From assembly GCA_947497245.1 (NCBI GenBank), contig CANMFO010000002.1:1116001-1180000 (forward strand): a stretch of DNA of 64,000 bases, given 5' to 3'. The position numbers were made by a program, and so were the translations under genes. The DNA comes from an uncultured Flavobacteriaceae bacterium (GTDB taxonomy: Bacteria; Bacteroidota; Bacteroidia; Flavobacteriales; Flavobacteriaceae). The notes under the pieces are model-generated. The model was given only the letters and a program-made list of their open reading frames with translations. It ran no database searches and was not told the DNA's origin. Every line of letters begins with the position of its first letter. Position 1 is the stretch's first letter. Positions 47,097 to 53,767 of this stretch are shown in pieces.

Positions 47097-47654
47097 ATGA
47101 GGAAAAAGACCATTTTAAATGTGTTATTGATCGCCTTTGTGATCTCTTTCTTCATCACTCCCCTTGGCTATCACGCCAAAGTGTTGCTGAACACTCTTTT
47201 TGCTTCGACACCCCAGGTCATTCCAGAAACGCAACAGGAGGCCATTCCCCACTACAATTGGAAACTAAAGGGTCCGGAATGGAATTTTTTCAATTTTGAA
47301 AAGTCTTCGGGTAAAGTGGTATTCATCAATTTTTGGGCCTCCTGGCGCTTGCCCTGTGCCGCGGAGCTCAAGGGCATCCAAAAATTATATGACCGGTTCG
47401 GTGATAGGGTCGACTTCTACATCATCACCAATGAAGAACGACCTCCGGTGGAAGAATTTATGGAAAAGAACGATTTTACTTTTCCGGTTACCTATCTCAT
47501 CATAGGAGAACCGACCCCCATTCCCATAATGGAGCCACCATCCTCCTATGTCATCGATAAAAAGGGTCGCATCGTGGTTCGGCAAGATGATATTTCGGAT
47601 TGGGACAATCCTACCGTAATTGGTTTGTTGAACAAATTACTGGTTTCCAAATAG
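47097..47654 (+). CDS. TlpA-like thioredoxin-fold protein with altered active site
   Basis: 185 residues from the ATG at 47097. One N-terminal membrane anchor (TILNVLLIAFVISFFITPLG), then a thioredoxin/TlpA fold facing the periplasm. The active-site segment is VVFINFWASWRLPCAAELKGI: W-R-L-P-C in place of W-C-x-P-C, so the first, nucleophilic Cys is Arg and only the resolving Cys remains. The codon is CGC, one transition from TGC. The cis-Pro region (PPSSYVIDKKGRIV) looks normal. It cannot be a usual dithiol oxidoreductase. Convergent with crtZ, stops two bases apart. Confidence 0.82.
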   Translation: MRKKTILNVLLIAFVISFFITPLGYHAKVLLNTLFASTPQVIPETQQEAIPHYNWKLKGPEWNFFNFEKSSGKVVFINFWASWRLPCAAELKGIQKLYDRFGDRVDFYIITNEERPPVEEFMEKNDFTFPVTYLIIGEPTPIPIMEPPSSYVIDKKGRIVVRQDDISDWDNPTVIGLLNKLLVSK

Positions 47655-47655
47655 G

Positions 47656-48105
47656 CTAATCCTTAAAGTACTTAAAGGGAACGAACAACATACCAAAGCA
47701 TTCCCCCTCGTATTTTCCCAAATGCTTGTGATGTATTTTATGTGCCCGCCTCACGCCACGGGCATACCGGTTGTTCGCATTTCGGAAGAGTTTGAAACGC
47801 TGATGGATAAAAATATCATGTACTAAAAAGTAGGCCGCCCCGTAGGCCATGATCCCAAAACCAATGGGCCAGCCGTACCAGAAGCCTTCCTCGGCCGCGG
47901 CGTAGAAAAACGATATGCTCACCACCGCATAAAAGATGAAAAAAGCATCATTTCGTTCGAACCAGGAGTCATGGTCCTTTAGATGGTGATCTTTATGCAA
48001 GCTCCAAAGAAAGCCGTGCATCACGTATTTATGGGTAAACCAGGCCATAAACTCCATAATGGAGAAAACTGCTATAAATATCGATATCCAAAGAACAATC
48101 TTCAT
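47656..48105 (-). CDS. crtZ: Beta-carotene hydroxylase
   Basis: 149 residues, membrane-bound di-iron hydroxylase that adds 3-OH groups to beta-carotene to give zeaxanthin. The histidine boxes are complete: WFTHKYVMHG, LHKDHHLKDH, VHDIFIHQRF and AHKIHHKH. Three to four membrane segments. Last gene of the carH-crtI-crtB-crtZ operon, 2 bases after crtB. A lycopene cyclase, needed to supply its substrate, is not in this window. Confidence 0.95.
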   Translation of the reverse strand: MKIVLWISIFIAVFSIMEFMAWFTHKYVMHGFLWSLHKDHHLKDHDSWFERNDAFFIFYAVVSISFFYAAAEEGFWYGWPIGFGIMAYGAAYFLVHDIFIHQRFKLFRNANNRYARGVRRAHKIHHKHLGKYEGECFGMLFVPFKYFKD

Positions 48106-48107
48106 TT

Positions 48108-48947
48108 TTAGACCAAATTCAGTTTATAGTTGAGATACGACTTTGCCAGCAGTCCGAACTTCTGGTAATTGGGCACTCGAATCCGTGCATTTTTAATTTC
48201 CAATGGAGGGGTGTTCTGAAGTTTTTGGAGCAGTTTATAATAATATTTATAGGCGGTGTAAACTCCGAATTTGGCATCTCCCGGTAAGCGCTCGATCCCT
48301 TTATAGCCCTTGGAGAAATCGGACCTTATTTCTTCCACGATCCTTTTTTTGGATCGCTCATCGAGTTCCATCAGGTCGGTATTGGGGAAGTAGCTGCGGT
48401 TGAGCCCCTCAAAATCTTCTTTTAAGTCCCGTAAAAAATTCACTTTTTGGAATGCGGAACCCAGGGACATGGCGGGCTGCCTCAGTTCCTCGAACCGATT
48501 TTTATCGCCTTTGACAAAAACCCTGAGGCACATGAGGCCCACGACATCTGCCGAACCATAGACATATGCCCTGTATTCCTCTTCATTGTGGTAAACGGTC
48601 TTATACAGGTCCATTTCCATACTTTTCATGAACGAGTCCACCAAATGTCGCGGTATACCGTATTTGTGATAGGTATGTTGAAAAGCGTTCAGGATGGGAT
48701 TTAAACTTATTTTATCGGCAAGCGCATCATCGAGCGCTTTGGAAAATTTTTTAAAAAGGGTTTCCTTATCGTAATCATGAAAAGTGTCGACAATCTCATC
48801 GGTAAAACGCACAAAACCGTAAATATTGTAAATATCGCTTCGTATGGAGCTGCCCAACATTTTGGTGGCCAAAGCAAAGGAGGTACTGTAAGATTCGGTC
48901 ACGAGCCTGCTACACTGATACGAAACATTATCAAAAATTGCCTTCAT
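48108..48947 (-). CDS. crtB: Phytoene synthase
   Basis: 279 residues. Condenses two geranylgeranyl diphosphates to phytoene. Both aspartate-rich motifs are present: VRFTDEIVDTFHD (DxxxD, near residue 50) and NFLRDLKEDFEGLNRSYFP (second DxxxD plus the family signature). Start overlaps the crtI stop by four bases (ATGA), giving translational coupling. Confidence 0.95.
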   Translation of the reverse strand: MKAIFDNVSYQCSRLVTESYSTSFALATKMLGSSIRSDIYNIYGFVRFTDEIVDTFHDYDKETLFKKFSKALDDALADKISLNPILNAFQHTYHKYGIPRHLVDSFMKSMEMDLYKTVYHNEEEYRAYVYGSADVVGLMCLRVFVKGDKNRFEELRQPAMSLGSAFQKVNFLRDLKEDFEGLNRSYFPNTDLMELDERSKKRIVEEIRSDFSKGYKGIERLPGDAKFGVYTAYKYYYKLLQKLQNTPPLEIKNARIRVPNYQKFGLLAKSYLNYKLNLV

Positions 48948-50407
48948 GATCTAAATGTTTTTGCAATTAGTTCGGACACCAATTTTCCCGAAATCAACGA
49001 TGGCGGCACTCCTGGACCGGGAACGGTGAGCTGCCCCGTAAAGTAGAGGTTCTTTACTTTTTTACTTTTCAGTTTAGGCCGTAGGAATGCAGTCTGTAGT
49101 AGCGTGTTGGCCATTCCGTAGGCGTTTCCCTTGTACGAATTGTAATCCCGGACAAAATCGTTCACACAAAAGGACTCCTTAAATATAATATTATTTCTAA
49201 CAGGTTCCCCGGTGCGTTCCTCAAACCTTTTTAGAACAATATCGAAGTATCGGCACCTCAATTCCGGTGTATCGTCCAGGTCGGGGGCTATGGGGACCAG
49301 AAAAAAACCGGTCTCAAACCCCTGGGGCGCCATGGAGGCATCGGTCACCGATGGGAAATTAGCATAAAACAAGGGATCCTTTGGCCACCGGGGCTCGTCA
49401 TAGATTTCCCGGGTATGTCGATCAAAATCAGTATCGAAGAATAAATTGTGATGCTCGATGTTCCCCAGTTTTTTATCAAAACCCACATAGAAGAGCAGGG
49501 AGGAAGGGGCAAAGGTCCTGCCTTCCCAATAGGCTTCGGAATACTGGCGGTGTTTTATATCAAGCAATGTTTCCGAATGGTGGTAGTCCGCACCACTGAG
49601 TACCACATCCGCATCGATGTTGTGCCCCTTGCTCGCTATTCCGACCGCCCGTCCTTTTTCCACCCTTATTTTGTCGATAGGGCTGTTCGTTCGAATCTGT
49701 ACCCCCAACTCCTGGGCCAATTTCTTAAGGGCCCTAACGATCTCGTACATACCGCCTTTCGGATGCCAAGTGCCCAGGCCAAAATCGGCATAGTTCATAA
49801 AACTATAGAAGGACGGGGTATTCTTGGGTCTCGCTCCCAGGAAGAGCACGGGAAATTCCAGGATGGAAACCAGCTTTGGGTTTTTGAATTTCCTGCGCAC
49901 CTGTCCACTAATGGTCTTAAAAAACCGATCCATACGCAACAGGGTCTCCGGGGTCACCAACTCGAAGGGCGAGATCCCCGGGCGCAGCACCACCTTGTTT
50001 ATCGCAATATCATAGTTCTCACGGGCCCGGGCGATAAATTTTATTAAGTGCGCCGCGCTTCCTTTTTCAATGCGTTCAAATTCCGCACCTATCTTGTCCA
50101 TGGTATCACCGATGGTGACCACATCGTCGGAGAAGAAAATCTTATATGCCGGGCTCAATTTGTCCAAACTGTAGTAATCTGCCCTTTTTTTGCCAAAATC
50201 TGCAAAGAACTTATCGAAAATGTCGGGCATCCAATACCAGCTGGGGCCCATATCGAAAGTAAAGCCTTCCCTGACCAACTGTCCACACCTTCCGCCCAGA
50301 CTGCCGTTCTTTTCATAGAGGGAAACCTGGAACCCCGCCTTGGCCAGATAACAGGAGGCCGACAGGGAGGAAAAACCGGAGCCGATGATGACCACTTTTT
50401 TGTTCAT
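48944..50407 (-). CDS. crtI: Phytoene desaturase
   Basis: 487 residues from the ATG at 50407. FAD-dependent desaturase that turns phytoene into lycopene. N-terminal dinucleotide motif VVIIGSGFSSLSASCYLAKAG, followed by LYEKNGSLGGRCGQ, and the C-terminal family block YFTGQLTVPGPGVPPSLISG (near residue 465). The paralogue CrtD/CrtO cannot be fully excluded but the position next to crtB favours CrtI. Begins 30 bases after the CarH-type regulator and overlaps crtB by four bases. Confidence 0.94.
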   Translation of the reverse strand: MNKKVVIIGSGFSSLSASCYLAKAGFQVSLYEKNGSLGGRCGQLVREGFTFDMGPSWYWMPDIFDKFFADFGKKRADYYSLDKLSPAYKIFFSDDVVTIGDTMDKIGAEFERIEKGSAAHLIKFIARARENYDIAINKVVLRPGISPFELVTPETLLRMDRFFKTISGQVRRKFKNPKLVSILEFPVLFLGARPKNTPSFYSFMNYADFGLGTWHPKGGMYEIVRALKKLAQELGVQIRTNSPIDKIRVEKGRAVGIASKGHNIDADVVLSGADYHHSETLLDIKHRQYSEAYWEGRTFAPSSLLFYVGFDKKLGNIEHHNLFFDTDFDRHTREIYDEPRWPKDPLFYANFPSVTDASMAPQGFETGFFLVPIAPDLDDTPELRCRYFDIVLKRFEERTGEPVRNNIIFKESFCVNDFVRDYNSYKGNAYGMANTLLQTAFLRPKLKSKKVKNLYFTGQLTVPGPGVPPSLISGKLVSELIAKTFRS

Positions 50408-50436
50408 ATTGCTATTCTTGACAATGGCTCGTGAAG

Positions 50437-51339
50437 TTAGAGTTCTTCGATGATCGCATCGAGCGAGGTAAACCTTCTCACACAATCGGGCAATTGCCCT
50501 TTTTCCAGATACTGGACCTGACGACCGAGTATCCACAATTTTGAGGTATCGTTGTATTCCCGGGCCATCGCGTCGAACTCCTGGATATAGCCTTTGATAC
50601 GCTCTTTCGAGGGGATGACCGTAAAATAGGACACAAAGTGGAGGTTGTCGTAATACTTCATTACATCCTTAAGGTTTTCCAAAGGAATGGTCTGCCCGAG
50701 ATAGATGGACTTGTACCCCCGAAGTATTATTTCGTAGTTTATGTACAACAATCCAATTTCATGGATTTCGTTCTCTGGAAGAAAGGGTACAAACACCTTG
50801 TCCTTCTTGCTGGGAGCTATATGCTGTAGTTTTTCGGTATTGGTCTGGATTTTTTGTTTGATCAAACCCGTGATGAAATGCTCATGCGCCGGACTGATGG
50901 TATCGGTCTGCCACAAAAGTCCCAGCTCGTTCAAAAGCGGTATAAACACATCGGCGAAAATTTCACGAAACGATCGCTCCGTTAAAAGCCCATTGTAGGT
51001 ACTGATAAAGAGCGTTTGGTCAAAATTGATCATCGCCAGTTTAAAGGCATTTACGGCATGGTTCTTCACGCTGTTCTTGGCCACAATTTCCTTGACCATC
51101 AATGGGATGTCCTGATCTTTTATCTTCGCAATCTTGGAAATCTTGTATCCGTTATGGTACAACATGGTGATGTTCAACAACCTTTGGAGGCTTTCGAGAC
51201 TGTAGGTCCTGATATTGGTATCGGTCCTTTCCGGGGACAATAGGTTGTACCTCTTTTCCCAAATACGGATGGTGTGTGCCTTGATTCCAGACAGATTTTC
51301 CAAATCACGTATGCTGAAGAACTTTTTAATATTGTTCAT
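50437..51339 (-). CDS. B12-binding MerR-type photoreceptor regulator (CarH/LitR class)
   Basis: 300 residues. N-terminal MerR helix-turn-helix (FSIRDLENLSGIKAHTIRIWEKRYNLL), a helical cap with W-x9-E-H (LLWQTDTISPAHEHFIT, Trp and Glu-His that pack over the cobalamin), and a cobalamin-binding domain with E-x-H-x2-G (PENEIHEIGLLYINYE), where His is the lower axial ligand in CarH. These residues support adenosylcobalamin binding. CarH represses carotenoid genes in the dark and releases DNA on illumination; the location as first gene of the crt operon fits this, with autoregulation. Some MerR relatives lost B12 binding; this one keeps the key residues. Confidence 0.88.
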   Translation of the reverse strand: MNNIKKFFSIRDLENLSGIKAHTIRIWEKRYNLLSPERTDTNIRTYSLESLQRLLNITMLYHNGYKISKIAKIKDQDIPLMVKEIVAKNSVKNHAVNAFKLAMINFDQTLFISTYNGLLTERSFREIFADVFIPLLNELGLLWQTDTISPAHEHFITGLIKQKIQTNTEKLQHIAPSKKDKVFVPFLPENEIHEIGLLYINYEIILRGYKSIYLGQTIPLENLKDVMKYYDNLHFVSYFTVIPSKERIKGYIQEFDAMAREYNDTSKLWILGRQVQYLEKGQLPDCVRRFTSLDAIIEEL

Positions 51340-51360
51340 TTTATTTTAAAATTCGTTAAA

Positions 51361-51368
51361 CAAATTTA
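51361..51368 (-). promoter_or_regulatory. -7 element of the carotenoid operon
   Basis: TAAATTTG on the minus strand, a full TAnnTTTG match 22 bases upstream of the CarH-type start. No TTG is at -33. The word TTAACG occurs twice in the same orientation, at 51359-51354 and 51405-51400, flanking the element; these may be regulator half-sites, but this is weak. Confidence 0.45.
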
Positions 51369-51573
51369 CACTTTTTTGCTATTTTTTATCCGTATGGAAC
51401 GTTAATTTTCTTTGGGAAGGTCCAAAAACTTTCCTTTACCCTGGTTATTTGTGCTCCTTGCCCACGGATATGAAATGGAAACATGGATGGATCAACTTTG
51501 TTGGGAACAGTTTTCCGAATGGGGTGTCCCGGAAACAAAAAAAGTCATTCACCTACTGGCAAATGACTTACTG

Positions 51574-51657
51574 TGCGCACGAGAAGACTCGAACTTCCAC
51601 GACCTAATGGTCACTAGCCCCTCAAGCTAGCGCGTCTACCAATTCCGCCACGTGCGC
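51574..51657 (-). tRNA. tRNA-Leu (anticodon GAG)
   Basis: 84 bases. Acceptor stem GCGCACG/CGTGCGC with discriminator A, D arm GGCGGAATTGGTAGACGC, anticodon stem CTAGC/GCTAG with loop TTGAGGG, so the anticodon is GAG (reads CUC and CUU). Long class II variable arm, T loop TTCGAGT. CCA is not encoded. Flanking gaps 51340-51573 and 51658-51836 hold nothing else apart from the crt promoter. Confidence 0.95.
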
Positions 51658-51836
51658 GATTTTGGTATTTGGATGGCAAATATAACGCCCTTTTTCGTAA
51701 GGTTAAAACATGTTGGACAATAATTGCGCTCTTCCGGTTTGATTGGGCAGGATATCTTTCCCAACGGAAGATTCGAAGGGATTCAGCTACCCATCGTCTT
51801 GCTCTAATCTTCAGGAAGGTCCATTAGCGGAACAAA

Positions 51837-52739
51837 TCAATTCGAGACCGACATTTGGTTCTCTTTTTTGTTTTTCGAGGGGGAGTTCATTCCCAGTTCG
51901 GGAATGACAAGCAATGGAATCTGCGTATGGAAGGCCACGCGCTTGATCACGGGTTCGCGGGTCATTTTTTCCATATAACTGTGTTGGTAATTGAGCATGG
52001 CAAGTAGGTGGATATCCAACTCCTTGGAAAAAACTTCCAAGGTTTTTGAGACGGAGTTTAGTTCAGAGACCGTATGCACATAATAGGGTACCGTATCAAG
52101 GTATTTTCGGAGCATGCTTAAGTTGAATTGCTGTAATTCGGTCAGGGCCTTGATTTCGTACTGTACATGCACGATACGAACATTGGCCCCAAAGGCATGT
52201 GCCAGGTTGATCATCGGCTGTAGTTCCGATTGGGTATAAAATCTGTTAAAATCGGTTGCAAAGCCGATTTCCGTGGGAGCGGTAAATTCGAAATGCTGTG
52301 GAATGGCGAGCACCGGACAGTTTTTTATCGATTTGATGATACGGACGGTATTGCTTCCCATGAACACTTCTTCTAGGCCTGAAGCTCCTTTGGTACCCGT
52401 AATTATGAGTTCGATCCCCTCTTCCTCGACCACGGATTTGATTTCGTCCACCAATAGGCTAAAGGAAGAAATGGTCCTGTAGTTTTGGTTGGCATAGGTG
52501 TACCGTTTCCGAATCTGACCAACGAGCATTTCAAGCCCACGCAAGGAAGCGGCATGTGCCCCATCTTCAAGCTGTCCCCCATTTAAACTGGCGGCCATAA
52601 AGCGGCTGCTCGCTATGGCCGGGGTGTAAACGTTCAGGAAATGCAAGGTGCACTCTTCTTCTTTGAACAGTTCTATCGCGTATTGGGCCGCGTTCCAAGC
52701 ATTTTCCGAAAAGTCTGTGGGTATCAATATATTTTTCAT
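51837..52739 (-). CDS. Universal stress protein, tandem UspA domains
   Basis: 300 residues from the ATG at 52739 (an ATG two codons earlier, 52745, is equally possible). Two UspA folds in tandem. The first keeps the ATP-binding pattern G-x2-G-x9-G-S in ITGTKGASGLEEVFMGSNT; the second (residues about 160-290) has no such loop and is probably non-binding. Soluble. In Bacteroidetes such genes often respond to oxygen limitation. An FNR-type box (52793-52804) lies 29.5 bases from its -7 element, and the fnr-like gene is its direct neighbour. Confidence 0.9.
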   Translation of the reverse strand: MKNILIPTDFSENAWNAAQYAIELFKEEECTLHFLNVYTPAIASSRFMAASLNGGQLEDGAHAASLRGLEMLVGQIRKRYTYANQNYRTISSFSLLVDEIKSVVEEEGIELIITGTKGASGLEEVFMGSNTVRIIKSIKNCPVLAIPQHFEFTAPTEIGFATDFNRFYTQSELQPMINLAHAFGANVRIVHVQYEIKALTELQQFNLSMLRKYLDTVPYYVHTVSELNSVSKTLEVFSKELDIHLLAMLNYQHSYMEKMTREPVIKRVAFHTQIPLLVIPELGMNSPSKNKKENQMSVSN

Positions 52740-52761
52740 GCTCATGTCTATACGAATGGCG

Positions 52762-52769
52762 TAAAATTA
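52762..52769 (-). promoter_or_regulatory. -7 element of the usp promoter
   Basis: TAATTTTA on the minus strand, one base from TAnnTTTG, 22 bases upstream of the usp start. No TTG lies at the -33 distance. Confidence 0.5.
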
Positions 52770-52792
52770 GTAAGGGGAAAAAGGGAAAACTA

Positions 52793-52804
52793 TGACTTAT
52801 GTCA
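52793..52804. promoter_or_regulatory. FNR-type box upstream of usp
   Basis: Perfect palindrome TGAC-TTAT-GTCA. Its centre (52798.5) is 29.5 bases from the first base of the usp -7 element, which would put it near -41 from transcription start, the class II activator position. Confidence 0.7.
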
Positions 52805-52959
52805 GGTTTCCGGTTCGCTATGGTGTTTGGCGGGGGGGAATCATGGGGGCAAGGGCTACGGACTGGTTCGGGAAAGGCTTTTTTATCCAAGGGCAGCGGT
52901 CCACATAACAGGTATTGAATTGGGTCGGCCCGTCCAAAGCGACGACCTTATGGTTTCGG

Positions 52960-53649
52960 TCAAAACCCTTCTGCCAAATCCAACAACTTCCTTTCGTCGG
53001 CGATGCCTATCTTCTTTCCAGATGCTTTTAACAACCCTTTTTTCTTGAACTCTGAAATAATGCGGATACAAGATTCGGTAGCGGTGCCGACCACATTGGA
53101 AATATCTTCCCGAGAGAGCGTAAGATGGAGAAAACCGTCCGGATCTTCCCCAAAATTGTTCTTGAGGTAGAGAAAAGCCTCGGCGACCCTTTGTTTGACA
53201 CTTTTTTGGGACATATTCACGATCACATCGTCGGCTTCCTTAAGGTCGTGCGCCATGTGTCGCAGTACTTCAACGGCAAATGCGGGATTGGTGTTCAGGG
53301 TATTTACAATGTTCTCTTTGGGGATGAAACAGACTTCCATGTCGTTCACGGCAACGGCGCTCAGGTTGGTCGATTCTTCGGTAATCACCGATCGCTGTCC
53401 GATGACCTCTCCTTTGGTGGCCAACTTTACAATCTGATCTTTGCCGTTGGCACTGAGCTTGGAAAGTTTTGAAATTCCATCACGGACACAGAAAACCCCA
53501 TCGAGTTTTTCACCTTCCTCGAAAAGGGCCTCGCCCTTTTTAATGGTTTTGGTGACCTTGGAGTCGGAAACTTTTTTCAGTTCCTCTTTACTCATGGCCC
53601 GTAGGGAATTGAACTGACGGATAATACAATTTTCACATCTGCTTTCCAT
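52960..53649 (-). CDS. fnr: FNR-like Crp-family regulator of respiration
   Basis: 229 residues. N-terminal CENCIIRQFNSL gives a CxxC pair near residues 5-8; a cyclic-nucleotide-binding-like beta roll follows (KKGEALFEEGEKLDGVFCVRDG), then a helix-turn-helix LTLSREDISNVVGTATESCIRII whose recognition helix keeps the Glu and Arg of FNR. More cysteines occur at VFCV and VCFI, but the full four-Cys set of E. coli FNR is not obvious, so oxygen sensing by an iron-sulfur cluster is possible, not proven. It is divergent from ccoI across a shared FNR-type box; it probably controls itself, the cbb3 genes and usp. Confidence 0.88.
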   Translation of the reverse strand: MESRCENCIIRQFNSLRAMSKEELKKVSDSKVTKTIKKGEALFEEGEKLDGVFCVRDGISKLSKLSANGKDQIVKLATKGEVIGQRSVITEESTNLSAVAVNDMEVCFIPKENIVNTLNTNPAFAVEVLRHMAHDLKEADDVIVNMSQKSVKQRVAEAFLYLKNNFGEDPDGFLHLTLSREDISNVVGTATESCIRIISEFKKKGLLKASGKKIGIADERKLLDLAEGF

Positions 53650-53673
53650 ACCTTAAATTTATACCTGATACCG

Positions 53674-53681
53674 CAAAGGTA
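53674..53681 (-). promoter_or_regulatory. -7 element of the fnr-like gene
   Basis: TACCTTTG on the minus strand, full TAnnTTTG match, 24 bases upstream of the ATG and 29.5 bases from the centre of the box at 53705-53716. Confidence 0.6.
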
Positions 53682-53704
53682 ATAGTATTAAAATGGTCAA
53701 AACC

Positions 53705-53716
53705 TGATTTATATCA
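53705..53716. promoter_or_regulatory. Shared FNR-type box between fnr and ccoI
   Basis: Perfect palindrome TGAT-TTAT-ATCA, the E. coli FNR core. It is centred 29.5 bases from the -7 element of fnr on one side (53681) and 29.5 bases from a CATCTTTG element of ccoI on the other (53740), so one bound dimer could serve both directions. Confidence 0.75.
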
Positions 53717-53739
53717 TATTTTTGAAAAACCATCATCGA

Positions 53740-53747
53740 CATCTTTG
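53740..53747 (+). promoter_or_regulatory. -7 element of ccoI
   Basis: CATCTTTG, one base from TAnnTTTG, 20 bases upstream of the ccoI ATG. A second TATTTTTG at 53717-53724 is also a consensus match but would abut the FNR box. Confidence 0.45.
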
Positions 53748-53767
53748 CATTCAGGTAGAGTAAGTAA

